Shown one piece after another: positions 31,237-32,069 of a stretch of DNA of 32,069 bases (position 1 is the first letter of the stretch; every line of letters starts with the position of its first letter). A program made the position numbers and the translations under genes. The notes beneath the pieces are model-generated. The model was given only the letters and a program-made list of their open reading frames with translations, did not search any database and was not told where the DNA came from. This DNA comes from an uncultured Paracoccaceae bacterium (GTDB taxonomy: Bacteria; Pseudomonadota; Alphaproteobacteria; Rhodobacterales; Rhodobacteraceae): NCBI GenBank assembly GCA_937927675.1, contig CALBSG010000061.1, positions 1 to 32,069 on the forward strand. The letters are read 5' to 3'.

Positions 31237-32069
31237 TTGGCCACCGAGTTCATCGCAAGAGGTGCCGATCTTGAACTAGTGGGAATTCGAAAAGAATTTC
31301 CAGGCTTTACCGCAATTGAACATCTTGATCTCAAGATTCCTGCTGGCGAGTTCTTTGCATTGCTCGGCCCATCGGGCTGTGGCAAAACAACGACGCTTCG
31401 TCTAGTCGCCGGATTAGAACAGCCAACAACCGGTCAAATTTTGATTGGTGGCAAAGATGTCACAGACACCAAGGCCTATCAGCGACCGGTAAACACCGTG
31501 TTCCAGAGTTATGCTTTGTTTCCACACATGTCGGTTCTCGAGAATGTTGCATTCGGTTTGCGTCAGCGCAAAATCGACGACGTTCTTGCGAAAGCTCAGA
31601 AGTCACTCGAGCTGGTAGAGCTCGGACACCTCGCACAGCGCAGACCAACACAGCTGTCAGGTGGTCAACAGCAGCGTGTTGCGCTAGCCCGAGCACTGGT
31701 CAACCGACCTTCGCTACTGCTTCTCGATGAGCCGCTCGGTGCACTAGATCTGAAACTGCGTAGGCAGATGCAGATTGAGCTCAAGGCGATTCAGATGGAA
31801 GTCGGTCTCACTTTCTTGCACGTAACTCACGACCAAGAAGAAGCCATGGACATGGCCGACACCGTTGCGGTTATGAATAAGGGCCGCATCGAACAGATGG
31901 GTTCACCAGAAAAACTTTACGATCGCCCAAAGACCGTATTCGTTTCTAAGTTCCTTGGTCAATCCAATCTTTTTGTTGGCAAGGTCGAAGAAGAAAATGC
32001 TTCTTCTATCAGCATCAATGTTGCTGGGAATAAAATCACTGTGCCTAAAGATCGTGCCGAAAAACACAA
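31237..32069 (+). CDS. potA: Polyamine ABC transporter ATP-binding protein, partial at window end
   Basis: ATPase of a spermidine/putrescine importer; about 277 residues are present and the frame runs off the window. Walker A is GPSGCGKTT (about 44-52), the Q-loop is in NTVFQSYALFPHM, the ABC signature LSGGQQQR is at 140-147, Walker B LLLLDEPLGALD at 160-171 and the H-loop His is in LHVTHDQEEAM near 198. The start of the regulatory TOBE-type domain (SNLFVGKVEEE) is visible. I take TTG at 31237 as start: CGGAG lies about 10 bases upstream and only four bases separate it from the potD stop. GTG at 31279 is an alternative. It belongs to the foreign segment. Confidence 0.92.
   Translation, partial: MATEFIARGADLELVGIRKEFPGFTAIEHLDLKIPAGEFFALLGPSGCGKTTTLRLVAGLEQPTTGQILIGGKDVTDTKAYQRPVNTVFQSYALFPHMSVLENVAFGLRQRKIDDVLAKAQKSLELVELGHLAQRRPTQLSGGQQQRVALARALVNRPSLLLLDEPLGALDLKLRRQMQIELKAIQMEVGLTFLHVTHDQEEAMDMADTVAVMNKGRIEQMGSPEKLYDRPKTVFVSKFLGQSNLFVGKVEEENASSISINVAGNKITVPKDRAEKH

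Noticed and set aside
1..32069. CRISPR arrays, tRNA/rRNA genes, insertion sequences, phage integration sites
   Set aside because: No regular repeat-spacer pattern, cloverleaf-like gene, transposase or attachment-type repeat was seen on either strand by eye.

Overview
The window is almost entirely one contiguous stretch of a high-GC alphaproteobacterial chromosome, most likely Rhodobacteraceae (Rhodobacter-like). The grounds are protein style, dense short operons, perfect Fnr-type boxes, a DUF2793 tail-fibre-type protein, a DUF2927 protein and a 58-residue membrane protein that I associate with that family. From about 30.79 kb to the end the DNA is different: it has lower GC and a different codon usage, and it carries the 3' part of a polyamine-binding protein gene (potD) followed by potA, which look actinobacterial. 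Genes on both sides of that point are cut at the same place, so the join is probably a metagenome-assembly chimera. The last 1.3 kb should not be read as part of the same genome without proof.

Layout. 0.1-4.5 kb (minus): propionyl-CoA synthetase (prpE) and a malic enzyme with a phosphotransacetylase-like tail (maeB). The gap before prpE holds repeated TTTGCAAA-type sites. 4.7-9.35 kb (plus): a nucleoside-salvage operon, cdd-deoA-deoB-add-upp. 9.4-10.6 kb: an exported SPOR-domain protein, convergent through a strong terminator with a membrane-anchored protein that resembles an M48 peptidase lacking its catalytic motif. 11.8-14.0 kb (minus): mtnP, a DUF2927 protein and apt, where methylthioadenosine cleavage releases the adenine that Apt recovers. 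14.2-14.9 kb: a cytochrome b561 and a tiny membrane protein behind a perfect Fnr box. 14.9-17.2 kb: NAD kinase and divergent glyA. 17.3-19.8 kb: an ArgP-type LysR regulator with a divergent LysE/ArgO exporter, then an EamA transporter. 19.9-22.6 kb: a DUF2793 tail-fibre-like protein and UDP-glucose dehydrogenase. 29.1-30.5 kb: manC.

The most coherent system is at 22.7-29.05 kb. Two divergent operons flank one Crp/Fnr-type palindrome, TTGAC-N4-GTCAA. One is ubiT-ubiU-ubiV, the oxygen-independent hydroxylation module of ubiquinone synthesis. The other is ubiD-ubiX-ric-nnrS: prenylated-FMN-dependent decarboxylation plus di-iron Fe-S repair and an NnrS membrane protein. The palindrome sits at the class II distance (-41.5) from -10-like TAT hexamers on both sides. 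This suggests one oxygen- or NO-sensing regulator switches on anaerobic quinone synthesis and nitrosative-stress defence together. Iron-sulfur cysteines of UbiU and UbiV and the di-iron ligands of the repair protein are all present at the spacings known from the E. coli proteins.

The organism implied is a facultative anaerobe or denitrifier that uses propionate and nucleosides and probably makes surface polysaccharide. No rRNA, tRNA, CRISPR array, insertion sequence or prophage block was seen.
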